Source: Centropus unirufus (taxonomy: Eukaryota > Chordata > Aves > Cuculiformes > Centropidae). From it: DNA of 64,000 bases. A program made the translations under genes and the position numbers. Location of the stretch: the NCBI GenBank assembly GCA_013397695.1, contig VYZI01000041.1, positions 3,338,987 to 3,402,986 of the forward strand, written 5' to 3'. Numbering within the stretch: the first letter of the stretch is position 1; every line of letters starts with the position of its first letter. Below are positions 40,835 through 53,300 of the stretch, one piece after another. The notes beneath the pieces were generated by a model, which was not told the DNA's origin, did no database searches, and worked only from the letters and a program-made list of their open reading frames with translations.

Positions 40835-41156
40835 AGGTTTTATACACAAATGTTTATTTCTCAAATAAACTTCCCCCTTTAAACACAAGGAATGAAATCT
40901 AAATCTTCATAAAGATGAATCCAAACTGAAATCCCTCCAGGACGTTGTATTCACTGTTTTCTTGGTCACTACTGGCTTTAACTTTTTAACATCAAAAAAC
41001 AAGAACATATTTAAAAAATCATGCTACTGGGTTCCTAGCTCTGCCTCTGACCAGCCCTACACTGATCTCCAACACTGGAAAATTTTACATCATCAAATCT
41101 GAAGCGTTTAATTGAAGAACAGCTGTGCATGAAACACAAACAACTGAACAAGAAGA
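40835..41156 (-). other. SF3B1: SF3B1 3' UTR (short form)
   Basis: About 320 nt downstream of the stop codon. It is ended by an AATAAA at 40,858-40,853 (minus strand). The cleavage point near 40,835 is an estimate from the usual 10-25 nt spacing. A further AATAAA at 40,708-40,703 could serve a slightly longer transcript. Confidence 0.75.
40853..40858 (-). promoter_or_regulatory. Polyadenylation signal AATAAA of SF3B1
   Basis: Canonical hexamer on the minus strand about 300 nt past the SF3B1 stop codon. It lies in one arm of a perfect 19-bp inverted repeat (40,852-40,870), so the plus strand also shows AATAAA at 40,864-40,869. Confidence 0.75.
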
Positions 41157-41315
41157 TTATAAGATGTAATCGAGTTCGTAACGGATATAGGTGTTCTTTT
41201 CATCATTATAGATCCTGGGATAGTGCGCGATCAGGGCATCCTGCGATCCGATGTAGATCGAGTTATAGATTTTCCAGTAAACGTCCCTGACTTTCCTGGC
41301 AGGGTGGAACAATCC
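41157..41315 (-). CDS. SF3B1: SF3B1 exon 25, coding part, with stop codon
   Basis: 159 nt including TAA, residues 1250-1301, [19 protein letters not shown] through the conserved terminus [11 protein letters not shown]. It reads NDEKN where I remember human NDDKN. Confidence 0.98.
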   Translation of the reverse strand, partial: GLFHPARKVRDVYWKIYNSIYIGSQDALIAHYPRIYNDEKNTYIRYELDYIL

Positions 41316-44300
41316 CTAGAAAACAGAAAGGAATAAAATTAAAGGCTCAAGGCCTAAACGTCTGTTATTGAATTTAGCCAAGTTTTGCATAATAAGCACT
41401 TAAAAAAGCAATGGCAGTAACGAACACCCCTTCCAACGAAAGGACGCCGGAGGTGTCCTTCCTGCTTTTGTGAATATCTGAACTAGCAGGCAATAACAAA
41501 GTATCATTTGGAGACATTTTCTTATCTTTCTTTTTTTTTCCACCACGGCGAAATTTCACTGAATCAATTTCTAGCCCTGTATTCTTTTCAAATAAAAATG
41601 AAGAACTAATGCAGTGTGTTCGGGTGGGAGAGCCTTTTAGCTTTGGCTCTGTCAACTGTGATTTGTGCAGAGAGAGCTTGATAGAAATACATGAGACAAA
41701 CTGTTATTAAACCTAAAAATATGAGCAGAATATGAAAACTCCAGGAAAAACAGTTCTATATAAGAAGAACGTACATATGGTATTTGGAAGAAATAAACAA
41801 AAACACATTGTGCAAGGGACTCCTTGCCCCTTCCTACTGATGCTGGTTTCTGTGTGCCAAGGCTCCCCACGTGAAAACACCACAAATTTCCTATCTGCAA
41901 ATAGTAAAATGCTGTTCCATCCTCTCTGCATGGATCTGCATTACATTCATCCTTGCTTCTCACACCTGCTACATGAATTTAAACTCCAGAGCCAACGCAG
42001 CACAAACTGCTGAGTGCAATTACACAGAGAAGGAACCCTCAGGTTTTATGGCCATGGCCACATTTACAGAAGCCGAAGTGACCAGTGTTGATGCAATGGT
42101 AGAGATTCCAACCTTAGGGCTGTTTTCTAGGGCTTCACTCTTACACGGTTTAAAATGTCCTACTGTTTCTCTTGGCTAACGACAAATTATGCTGATTTAA
42201 TATTAAGTGTATCCTCTCATTGATTTATCTCACTGGTTACTTGCTCTCATAACCCCTGGCACCAGCGGTTTATTCCACACTCATTATTCAACGTCCTCAA
42301 ATTTGTGAGATGCCTCCATTTTACAAGTCAGAGTGCAAGGCTGTTTTAGCCAATTTATACTCTAAGGTACCTGCTACTTCTAGACAAGTTCTTCAACGTT
42401 ATCAGCTACCTCACTACTCTAAAATCTGTTTATTGCCTATTTCAGTTACTGAAGTCCTGGGTACAGAATGCCATGCTTAAAGAACACCTCAAAGAGACAA
42501 AATAGCAGTTTTCCTGTGCCGGAATCATCTCCACTTGACTTTTTTGTCTCCTGGGGGGCAGTCCCGCCTGATGTTTGCTGTGTCTGCTAGCCCAGCACAC
42601 ACAAGGACGTACCTGTAAGCAATACTGCAACATCCTGCAGGGACCAATAGCAACTCTGAGGCCCTCCAGGGCCCCCATCACTGCCTGAATGACGTGAGGA
42701 GAGGTTTCAAACACATTAGGCCACACATAATTTAACAAATGGTTAAGAGAATCTTCACATCCAAACCCATAAACGCCAAGAGACATGTGCTGCACCACAG
42801 CACTGGCTGTTTGTCTGTGCACGAGATCCCTGCAAAGAGAACAACAGCCTGTTAATAAATTATACTTAGAAACATGATCGGAGGAGCACAGTATTTCTTT
42901 TCAATAACACTTTTTTTGAAAGCAGAAATAAACACATTTAATGCATATTTACTGACAGCAAGAGTCAGAGAAACAAAAATCAGTAAACTAGAAAAAAGAT
43001 GACATTTTCTGACAAACGACTGCATTCTAATTCCACAGCAGAAATGCTAACAATAGAAATTAACAGAAGCAGTCCGAATGGAAGAAGTCTTGACTCACTT
43101 CAGATGTTTCCATCATTTCAATCTTTAAAAGTACTAGTAAAATAGGAGTTTCTAATCCGAATTATTCGCAGACAATGGCATCCAAATTACGCTGCTCACT
43201 TGACAACTTCAGCAAACAAGGACAACTTGTACATTTGCTGTCATTAAGACCCAGCCATATACTTGGAATACCTGACTCTGGCAGCTGTACCATAGACGGA
43301 AAGAAGAGCACTCACCTGTCCATTAAAGCATCTTCAAGCAACGGTGTAACAGCATAGATGTAATCCTTCCCCATCTCTCCAATGTATTCAAACAGGAAAG
43401 AAAGAGACTTCAACACACCATTCTGGACATTCAGTTCTGGAACTCTGTACTCATTCATGAGTGCAGGCAGCACTGTGAAAGGTGAGCATGTCTCGGCAAC
43501 AATAGCAATTGCTACTGTAGTACACACTCGGTTCTGCCTTTCCTGTACTTTCAGGTTATTTAGCAGTGTAGCCAATACATCGTGAGGTCTGAAAGAGAGA
43601 ACATGCGCATCCATGTCAGTAGAATCAGTGAGGATTTGGGTAAAACTGAGTTTCAAACAGCAATTGGCAGAAAACCATGGCTCAGCCCCTAAAAAAAGTT
43701 TAGACAACTGCAAAACAACATAAACCACAAAACTGCAGAACAACTTAAGCAACTGCACGACCTTATTTTTCATAATCAACATTTTTTAGTTCCTCGAGAC
43801 CTAGGCATTTTTCCTGCTTCTTCTGAAGCCTGGAGGATAGGAGTAGCCTCCCCACTATTACTCTGATCCCACAGCTAATTACAGACTTGTATAAAACCCC
43901 ACACACTGGCAGCGACAGGCAGTGTCCTGTACAGATCAGCACAGCTACAGCACCCCTTGGCTGCTCGCCGTACCTGCATTAAGTCAGTGATTGGTCACTT
44001 AAACTTAAGAATGTGCATAAAGATGGGAACTGCTTCACTCTACAAGCTGCTGACTTGCAGTATCACCCTAGTGGTATAAAAATCCTTTGCAAATCAGTAG
44101 AAGTATGGATTTGGGGAAATATAAGAGGAGACTGAGTATTTAAACGAGACTCAATGAAGGTTTACAGACAGGGTCTGAGTGCATGCCAGAGTATCAAGAA
44201 ATCCTGAGACAAACAGCTCTTCCTACTAAATTATGCCCTAACCTTGCTTTGCCTACAAGTTTAATCCAGAAGTGCAGCATCCTTTGCTAATGAAGAACCG

Positions 44301-47300
44301 GTGACTGTATCCTCCTCCTACGGAATGAGTGAAATCAGATCTACACATTCAACATGTGAAACGTAGACAAGTTTGACTATTTCTCATCAGAAAACTCCCA
44401 TTATCTCTATGTTAGGTACTTGCTTGCAGAAGCAGGTAAGCATTAGTCCAACTTACCCAATAGCCTTTGCAATGTAACCAAACGTGTTCACTGTGGCTCT
44501 TCGGATGGCTTTCTTGTGAGCTTTTAATAATTCAAGCAGTTCAAAACAGATCCTCATCCATTCTCTCGCAGAAACGTACTCTGCACCTCTGGAAGAGAAC
44601 CAAGTGAGTTACTTCTTCAGTGATGTTAAGACCTTCATAACTAAAACCCTATAAAGTGCAGCATTTATTAACTTGCTATCAAGAAATTAGCTATCTGTCA
44701 ACATTAGACGTTCACTGGTTAACTGGTTACTCCAATTTATTATATTGTCTGTGTTCTAAGTGTCAAAAAATAGACACCACACTCCCCAAACTGAAAAATA
44801 TCATTATGTTCTACAAAGCATCTCTAAACATCTCATCTCAAGGTTTATGCACAACTTAAGAAATACCAAGAGATACAATGAATACCCAGGTGCCAATACT
44901 GATACTTCAGCTTTTGCTGCCCACACGGAGGGTCAGATATGTTAGCATTAGTCCCCTCACCTGTCTGCAATGCGCCCAACAAGATCAATGCAATTTTCCT
45001 GTACTTTCTCATGTCTGTTCTTCAAAATAGGTGTAAGCCGTGGCAGCAGATCTTTGATTGGTGGCGTCATCTTGTGCATACCTGTTGAATTCGAGAGGCA
45101 CATTTAGTTTTATAATCCCTGTTGATTTTGCCCTTCAACAAGCTTGTAATGAACACACACACGTACCTATAACGTTCACAATGGCCTTAAGTGCTCCGAG
45201 TATGCTGCCCAGTACTTCAGGATATTCTTCACCCAGGTACTCGTACAACACAACACCCAAGTGCCCCATCAGTTTTTCCTACAACCAAGTAAAAAGAGTT
45301 AGAGGTTCCATCTCCATTCCCTCCCGCTACTATGATCTACTACAGCGAATCCGGAAGGAGAAGTCCATACGATACCTCTTGACAAGTCTTCATGACGACC
45401 GCAGTGCGAGAGATGAGGTCAGCTGCCTGCTGCCTGACTTTAGCTGATTTGTTGTTCAAACGCCACAGGACTGTACCGCAGATCTGTGGCAAGTAGGGCT
45501 TAACTCTCTTGCCCAGAGCATTAACCACCGTGCCAAAACCATTCAGCATCACAGAATCCTGAGCATAAAAACAAAGGAAAATCAGGCCAAAAGCAACACC
45601 GCATTTTAATGAAACCCAACACCATCTACAACTGCTACTAAGATGCCAGCATTCCAGAGCCAGTTTCTGGATGTCATTGATTACAGCACTGACATCTAAA
45701 AAAGGATTCTAAAAAAACTAATTATGAAGCATAAATTTCTGTATAAGCAACAGCGAGCAACCTTACAACTAAAGTGAACGAAATAGTAAATGCCCCTTGG
45801 CCGTACCTCTGTGGTCTGTTCCTGGAAGGCATACAAGATACCATCAATAAGTTGTTCTTCAAGTTTATGATCAATGTCTGCTGCGCCCAGATTTCCCATT
45901 ATCTTCTCAATTGTTTCCATGACCATTTTTCTGTACTGCTCAGCCTCATCTTTCAGATCATCCACAATTCTAGAAATAATTTCCGCTGCTCCAACTTTAT
46001 TTGCCAGCTCCACCGTTGTGTCAACCAACTGAAAATACAAGCTTTAAGTGAGCAAACTTTGTCAAATTCTACTTCCTACAACCTGAGAATTAATTTCCCT
46101 CCTCTGAAGGGGAGAAACAGTATGACACATGTTAAGTGAACTATAAACAAGTGGTTTGACCTTTAGAAATCATCCGATAATTTCAACAATACAAATGGTG
46201 TCAACTACCCCACCTTACAACAGGTAAGACACACATCAGAAATCTAAAGTGTCTTGATAGTCTCCTAAGAGCCTGTGAAACTTCCAGCTGTGAGAATTCT
46301 ACATTGCTAGGTCAAAATTCAGTCTGAGAACACACAGGACACAATTAAGCACCTGGCCTGAACAAACATTCTGATGTGAATTTTGTCTCTCTGTAAATCA
46401 TTTACCAGTTCAACCCCCCAAATACCTGTCTGTAATTCCTCCTGTCCAACGCCATTCTGTGCTGCCAGAAGTGTTTGAAAAAAGGTGGCAAGATTTCTGT
46501 TTTAATGTAGTTTGCTTCAACACCATCCGTACCACAGCACTGTTTCACCACCTGACAGGAAGTAAAAATTCAACAAGTTTAATTCTGTAGAGTTTGGTTT
46601 TCTTTGTTCTGTTGGGGTTTTTTTGTTTCTTTAAGTGAAGGAAAAACTAACATATTCAATACTAATGCCAAACAATCATTCTGACATACCTTCAACACAA
46701 TCTTTTTCATCTCTTCATCAGGAGACTGGAACTCCCGGATAAGGATTAGCATGACTTCTCTGGTATAGTAGTTTGCATACTCAGCATCCATGAGTGGAAT
46801 CAGGTAACCAATAGCCTTCAAAAAGGCAGCCAAACCCTATTTAAAGGCAGAAAAATGTCTCGAGTGAGGAACAAGGTATGTATCCATTTCAGTTCAAACT
46901 AAAGAAAGTACTTTAGCTATACCTTTCCTCTGTGTTGACGTATACCCTTCCATAAAGGCTTCAGAACAGAATCGAAGGACTCAATACCATAGGGAGTAGC
47001 TGCCTCAGCCAAAGCAGCAATGGCCAAAGCACTGATGGTACGAACTTTCTGCTGCTCATCCACCAGACCTGCAAGAGAATAGTAGTGCTCAGTAGTGCTT
47101 CTTTTGACTTAGGTTCCACAGAAGGGCAGTATAGAGGGATTAACTTATTTTCAGGAAAACCAAAACTCCGTCCCTCTTTCAGAGTCAACTGAACTGTTTC
47201 TTAGCATCAACATCACACAAAACAAGGCCTGCACCACTGTGGCTCACTGAGGTATGAAAAATTTTCCAAACTGGAAGCAAATAAAGAAGTCTCTGCCTGG

Positions 47301-50300
47301 GAAAGCAGAACTTACCATGTTCAATGATTTCAACCAAGCTCCTGAGGTGAGGCAGGATAGCACAGCCCATAAGGATGGCAATCTGCTGTACAATCTTGAT
47401 GCCAGTGTGCCTGGCCTGCCAGGACTTTTTGCTTTTACAGACAGCTTTCAGGAAGGGTAGCAGAGAAGGAATGCCCAAAGCCGAGGCAACGACAGCAAAG
47501 GCTCGAGCTGTTGTGTTTCGGACATACTCATCCATGTTATCAATATCAGGTCGCATAGTGGAAATCATTGTTGCCAAACCAGCAGCCTGAAGGAAAAAAT
47601 ATGAAAGATATCAATTGGATTGATGAGCAGCACAACCAATTCTTCTGCCACACTGCTATGTGTAAGTTAAGTTGGTGCCATAATGAAGGGTGGAAATTTA
47701 CCTTAGCCAAGTTTGAAATAATTTCTCTGCCTTCCACTCTAGCGTAGTAGTCTTCATCAATCAGCAGTGGTTCAATGACGACAAGGATCTGAAAGAGATG
47801 AACAAATCAATCTTTCCTTCCATCAATACTTCTAGTAGTATTCCTGGCCCTATTCGATTCCATGAAACAGAGAGAATTCCATGGATCTAAGCCTGATGAC
47901 TGGAAAAAAATAATTCTATTGTGCTCCCTTACAGCTCTCTGCCCCTGAAGGACCTGTGCCAGTGCCAGAGATGCTGCCCAGATCAGATTGAATTCCCCTC
48001 CCATTGCCAAGTGTGCATATATATCATTGTTACAACATCCCTTAATACTATAAAGGCTGCAATTCAATCACACTAGAAGAATTCAGTTTGGTTTAAGAAA
48101 AAACATGAAAGTCACTTATGAGAAAAAAAAAAACCCACATAGTATCCTCCTCTTCTGATACACAAATAGTACATACGCTTCTCCCAGCAATCAGAAAAAT
48201 CAGGAAAAGCAAATCAAAGGTCAAAGAGTAAACAGCAGCAGACCTTGTGTACGTAGGGTCGGACCAAGTCATCCAGTTTGTAAAGAATTCTGTCGATGAC
48301 TTTGACAAGCAAGTGACGCTCCTGATCTTCAAGGGTTGGTGACATCAGCAGAGGCAGAATCTGATTAAACAACGGCCCTGCTCCAAATTCGCGAGCTTTA
48401 TCAGTAATTTGTCGCAATGCAGCCTGAACAGAACAAAAGCCATCAGTTAAATGAAGGAAACACTGAACAATTACAGAAAAGGTAGATATGCACCAAGTGA
48501 AAATGGAATTCACTGTAACCACAGGCTTCAAAATACCTGCTCCTACCACTGCAAAAAAACCCACTAAAATGAATGCATGAAGAGAAAGCATCCTGATGTT
48601 CAGTTTTCCAGAAAAGCCTGTTCCTCGTCTATTACTAAGAACGGCGCCATCTGAGAAGTAGCTCATACAGCCCTTATCCTGTATCGGGGTAGCTTGGTGC
48701 TAGAGTGAATTTAGAGCAAAACAATGCACAGAAGACTGCTAATGTATCACGTAATGGGTAAGGCCGAAACTCAAGTAAGAGCTACTCTGTCAGTTTAAGA
48801 AGCAAAATCCAGGACATTATGATGCCCTGTGAACAAAAAGCACCATAACTCTAGTTTCTCATAATTGTGGAAGAAAAAGCCACATACTATTTGGTGCAGC
48901 AGTACTTTTAACAAACAAAATCCACACAGAAGAGGAAGAAAACACTAAACAGATACCAAAGTTTAGAAGATGATCTCCAAGAGAAACCCATGGACAACTG
49001 ATAGTGAACCTGAACACAAATGCAGCCTTTTGAAAACTGAAATTACATAAACACACCTGACAAGTCACCTTACCTTTCTCATGGGAGGTGTCCCATTCTT
49101 TATTTTCAGAAGTAATTTCATTATTTTTCGCTCCTTCTGCTCTTCAGGACTCAGAGTTGACTCATCGACATCAACCTACAAAGAATTCCAGACAAATAAA
49201 TAGGCATTGCTACATATTCAGAACAAATTGGGAAACTTCAATCAGCATCAGTGAAATCTCACTTACGAGCAGTTTATCAAAGTACTGGATATCGTCTGGT
49301 TTTAGGAAGGGAAGATTGCCAGATGGCTGGTCGTTAACGCTCTTCATGGTCCGGTCTTCTGTCTGCATGTGGAACCCGGTCATGCCACCCAACGGTGTTG
49401 GAGTTGCTGTCAGCTTACGAGCTGGAGTGCGAATGGGGACATAACCAGCTGGCGGGGGAAGAACCTACAGAAGAAAGAACAGAATTTATGTTCTCGCAAT
49501 GGATATAAAATGAAGAAGGCATCAAATACAAAACATTACTAAACCTCTATCCTACATTTTATTTGCTTGGGGATTTGTGCGAGTGCTATTGCCTACGTGA
49601 GGTCCCATGTTAACAGCAATACCAACAAATTCACCATGACAGTCAGTATCTGTGCTTATCCTGTACTGACACTATTTCTAAGGAAAGTTCATGTCCAGTG
49701 CTGAGATCTTGGATAATGTATTTTGAAGTCTCTTTACAAAGTACTAAAGCTGCACCTCAGTATGTATCAAAATAGCATAGTTGGTGCTTTGGAATTTTGT
49801 GATTGTCTTCTATGCTTTTCTACACCAAGACTTAAGACTTCTCTCAACCCGTTCAGAGCTCATTCCTGGCCTCAACAGACACCACCAATACTGAAAAACA
49901 GAATAACAACTGTCCTTCAAGTTCATCTTTAGCTCTCCTTCTCTAGTGGATTTAAAATAAATCAGTAATCAATCAAACATCTACAATCAATATTTAACAT
50001 GAAGCATTCTACTTCTGGGACAACTTGGTTTTATAAATAAATAAAGACAATCATTATCCCTCAGCAGAAAAAAACAAACCCTCATGGCCTCCTGCATTTT
50101 AATCCAGACGAATTACCTTATATCCTTCTGGAAACATAGCATCCAATTCTTCATCAGAAAGCGGTCTGTTTCTCTCATCAATCTCTCTTTCCCAGCGCCA
50201 AGCCTGCAGCTGTTCTGGAGTCATGCTCATGATATGGCCTATATTGACATGTAAAAAAAGAAGTTGTTTGGCTTTAGTAGATCTTCTTTAGGCAGAAGGA

Positions 50301-53300
50301 GATGATTTGTTTACTTAACCTTTAAGATCTCTCTTGAGCCAAAGTTTCCACAGTACTTGAAATCTGTCGCTAGTACAATATCCAGCTTTTACAGATGCTT
50401 TTATTATTTTTTTTTACTAATTAAATTGCAAAGGAACAGACATATAAGCTTAGTCTTGATTCCCCTCCAGAACTGAGTTGCCCTGGGCATTAAAAACGGT
50501 AAATTGAGCATATGCCGACTGCTTTCACACAGGCAGCAGAACATCTCATTAGGCAGAAGTCTATTTCAAAACACAATATAAAGGAAAACACTTCATTTCC
50601 ACAAAAGAAAGTGAGGCCTTGGAGAACAGACTGAGCTTACCTGGTGTAGGAGTTGCCATGTTCATAGCTGGTGTACCAATGGGTGTTTTGCCCGGTGTCA
50701 GAACAGGAGTGCTGCCTCCCATCTGGCTGGCAGGAGTTTCATCCCACCTGGACTTTCTCTTACTTGCTCCTGGGGTGGGTGTCTCCCCAATGGAGTCACC
50801 ACCTCTATCTGTGCGAGGTGTCTCAGCCCATCCACTGCCATGTCCCGGAGTATCTAGAGGAAAAATAAACCAGTTTTGCAGCAAGCTGACAGTATATATT
50901 GCAACTGTAGATTCAATATCCAAACCCATTTTCCATATCTCTTTCTCATGTCTACACAAATCAATGAGCATCAAAATAGCAAATAAATATACCAGACAGA
51001 GTAAAGGTTACCTTGGTGGACACTAAAAACATCCAGCAGAGAACTCAATTTATTGAAAAGAACACATCATCTTCTTGCTAAATCTTAGCATAAATGGATA
51101 AAATTCTAAAAAATACAAAGAATTCAACTATTCTAGCAATTGGACAACGTACTTCACGTACTCCTTTGATAAAAGCATTAAAGGAAAAATGCTGTTCTGC
51201 TGTTCTCTGTTCTCACTTCCCTCATATTAGGCAGGTGAAAAAATGCTTCCAAAACTTGTTTTAATGATAACGTCTTCAAAAAAATTTAACATTTAAAGCC
51301 AACACACATAAATGTGTCACAAAAAGCAATTCATTAAGATTCCAGCCTGCAGCAGTTCACCAGATAAATCAGAGATCTTCAATTCAATTTCTGAGACGAA
51401 ATTACTACAGCTAACAGGCATGATTCAATACTGCAAATTCTGACAAAATCATACCAACCACTAGATGTCAGAATATACTTCCTACCTGACATCAGAATCT
51501 AAAATTTACTCAAGGTGGAGAAATCCTACACACTCAAGCATTCAAAACTTATTACATGTTTTCCAGTTTACCTCTTTCTGTTTTAGGTGTTTCATCCCAT
51601 CGATTTTTACGCGCACTGGAAGTGGCACCTCCGTGGCCTGGTGTTGCGTGACCAGGCGTGTCCCGGCCAGGTGTTGCAGCTCCTGCTGGTGTATGACTGG
51701 GAGTTGGATCCCATATTTTTGAGCCGGGGGTGGCGCCAGGAGTTTCGCTACCCTTTGCACGGCCTGGAGTTTCATCCCATCGCAGGGATGGTGTATGCCC
51801 GGGAGTCTACACAAGGCAAAACCGGAAGTGTTAATACCTCTATAAAGACAGCTAGCTCCTCTTTTTTCAGTAGAGCAAAGCATTTAAAAGGATTAGAATT
51901 AACAATGTCCTCTGTAGATAAATTAAAGAACACTAAGATTATTACCTCTGCCTGATCCCAACTCGATAATTTTTTGGGTGTGGCACCAGGAGTCTGATCA
52001 GCTGTTTGATCCCAACGCCGTTTGCGTTTTGAAGGTGGCTGAGATGCGGCTCCATTGACGACTTTAAGCTCTCCAGCTTTAGCTTTTTCAGCTAGTTGTT
52101 GCCTAATTTCCCTCTATTCAAAGGCACAAAAAGACAAACATGAGAAACAAGGCTTCTTAAGGTGTCTTTAGATTACACCTTTAAAAAGATTTTTCAGCTG
52201 TATCGTATCTTTTTATGCTACTTCTTGACATTTTGCTCAAATCGCATGCAACTGGCTACTCCATTATCTTTTCAAGTTATTCCATACTGAGAGAGCAGTC
52301 AGGGGTTTGGAGGGGCTGGTTTTAAACTGATTTCTTATAAAAGCCGTTAAAACAAATGCAAACACATGGAGAATTGTGAGTACGACCAGCTTCCATCACC
52401 TGTATGTGTGCCTGAAAATCATTACACATCTGTTTCTAACAAGTTTCACTTTGGTAAATTTGAAGTAGATGAGTCAGAAAATGTGTTCATGTGAGTTATA
52501 ACCCATGACACAAAAAAAGCCTTGATATTCTTACTTAAAATTCCAAAGTGACATTGTTAAAACAGTACGCTAACCCAGACAGCTCTGCATTCATCAGTGG
52601 GCCCATGAACAGTAAGACTGCCAAAATTATGAACTAATTCCTCAATTAATGTAATTCAAGTAGGGTAAATCAATATAAACCTACAGACATTACTGGAACT
52701 AAAAGACCTTGCTCCAAGTAACGAGATGGCACAGTAGCTATTACACAAGAAATTTGCTTATTTTATGAATGATTTCTTATCTATTAAAAGGAATTTTTAA
52801 TGGCCATGAATTAACTTTTATTTGGCTTTTTTTGATATACAAAACCAAATGTCAATGTACACCAATCCTTAGCATTGCAACATCTGTTGTATGAGGTTCA
52901 ACAAAAGCCTTTTAAACATCCCCTGGACTGCCATTATGCAGCACTCACAATACCAAACATAGCTGAGACTGAATACCCCTCAGTGTTAGTGTTTGTCTCT
53001 CACCCTCTGAAAGAAAAGAAACAAAAAGCCCAAGTGCTATAAAAAAAAAATCCAGATTAAAATACATGGGCATTATTTCTCCCCCTACTGTTGAAGTGTT
53101 ACACAGAACAGATGTTGTTAAAAACTTTCATCTTTAAATTCTACTGGTTTTCAGCATGCGAAGAACAGAACTTCCTGAAGAAAATCTTTTAAGTCAAGAT
53201 GAAAAGTCAACACACTTCCCACTTTCTTAATGTGCTTTTTAAGGCTACAAAACCAGATTGTGACCAAGTGGAAAACCCTCCCCACAACACACCTCTTCTT

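Noticed and set aside
50619..51026. 135-codon plus-strand frame over SF3B1 exon 8
   Set aside because: It is the antisense of the TP-repeat coding exon (low stop density), not a gene.
51587..51955. 122-codon plus-strand frame over SF3B1 exon 7
   Set aside because: Antisense shadow of a repetitive coding exon.
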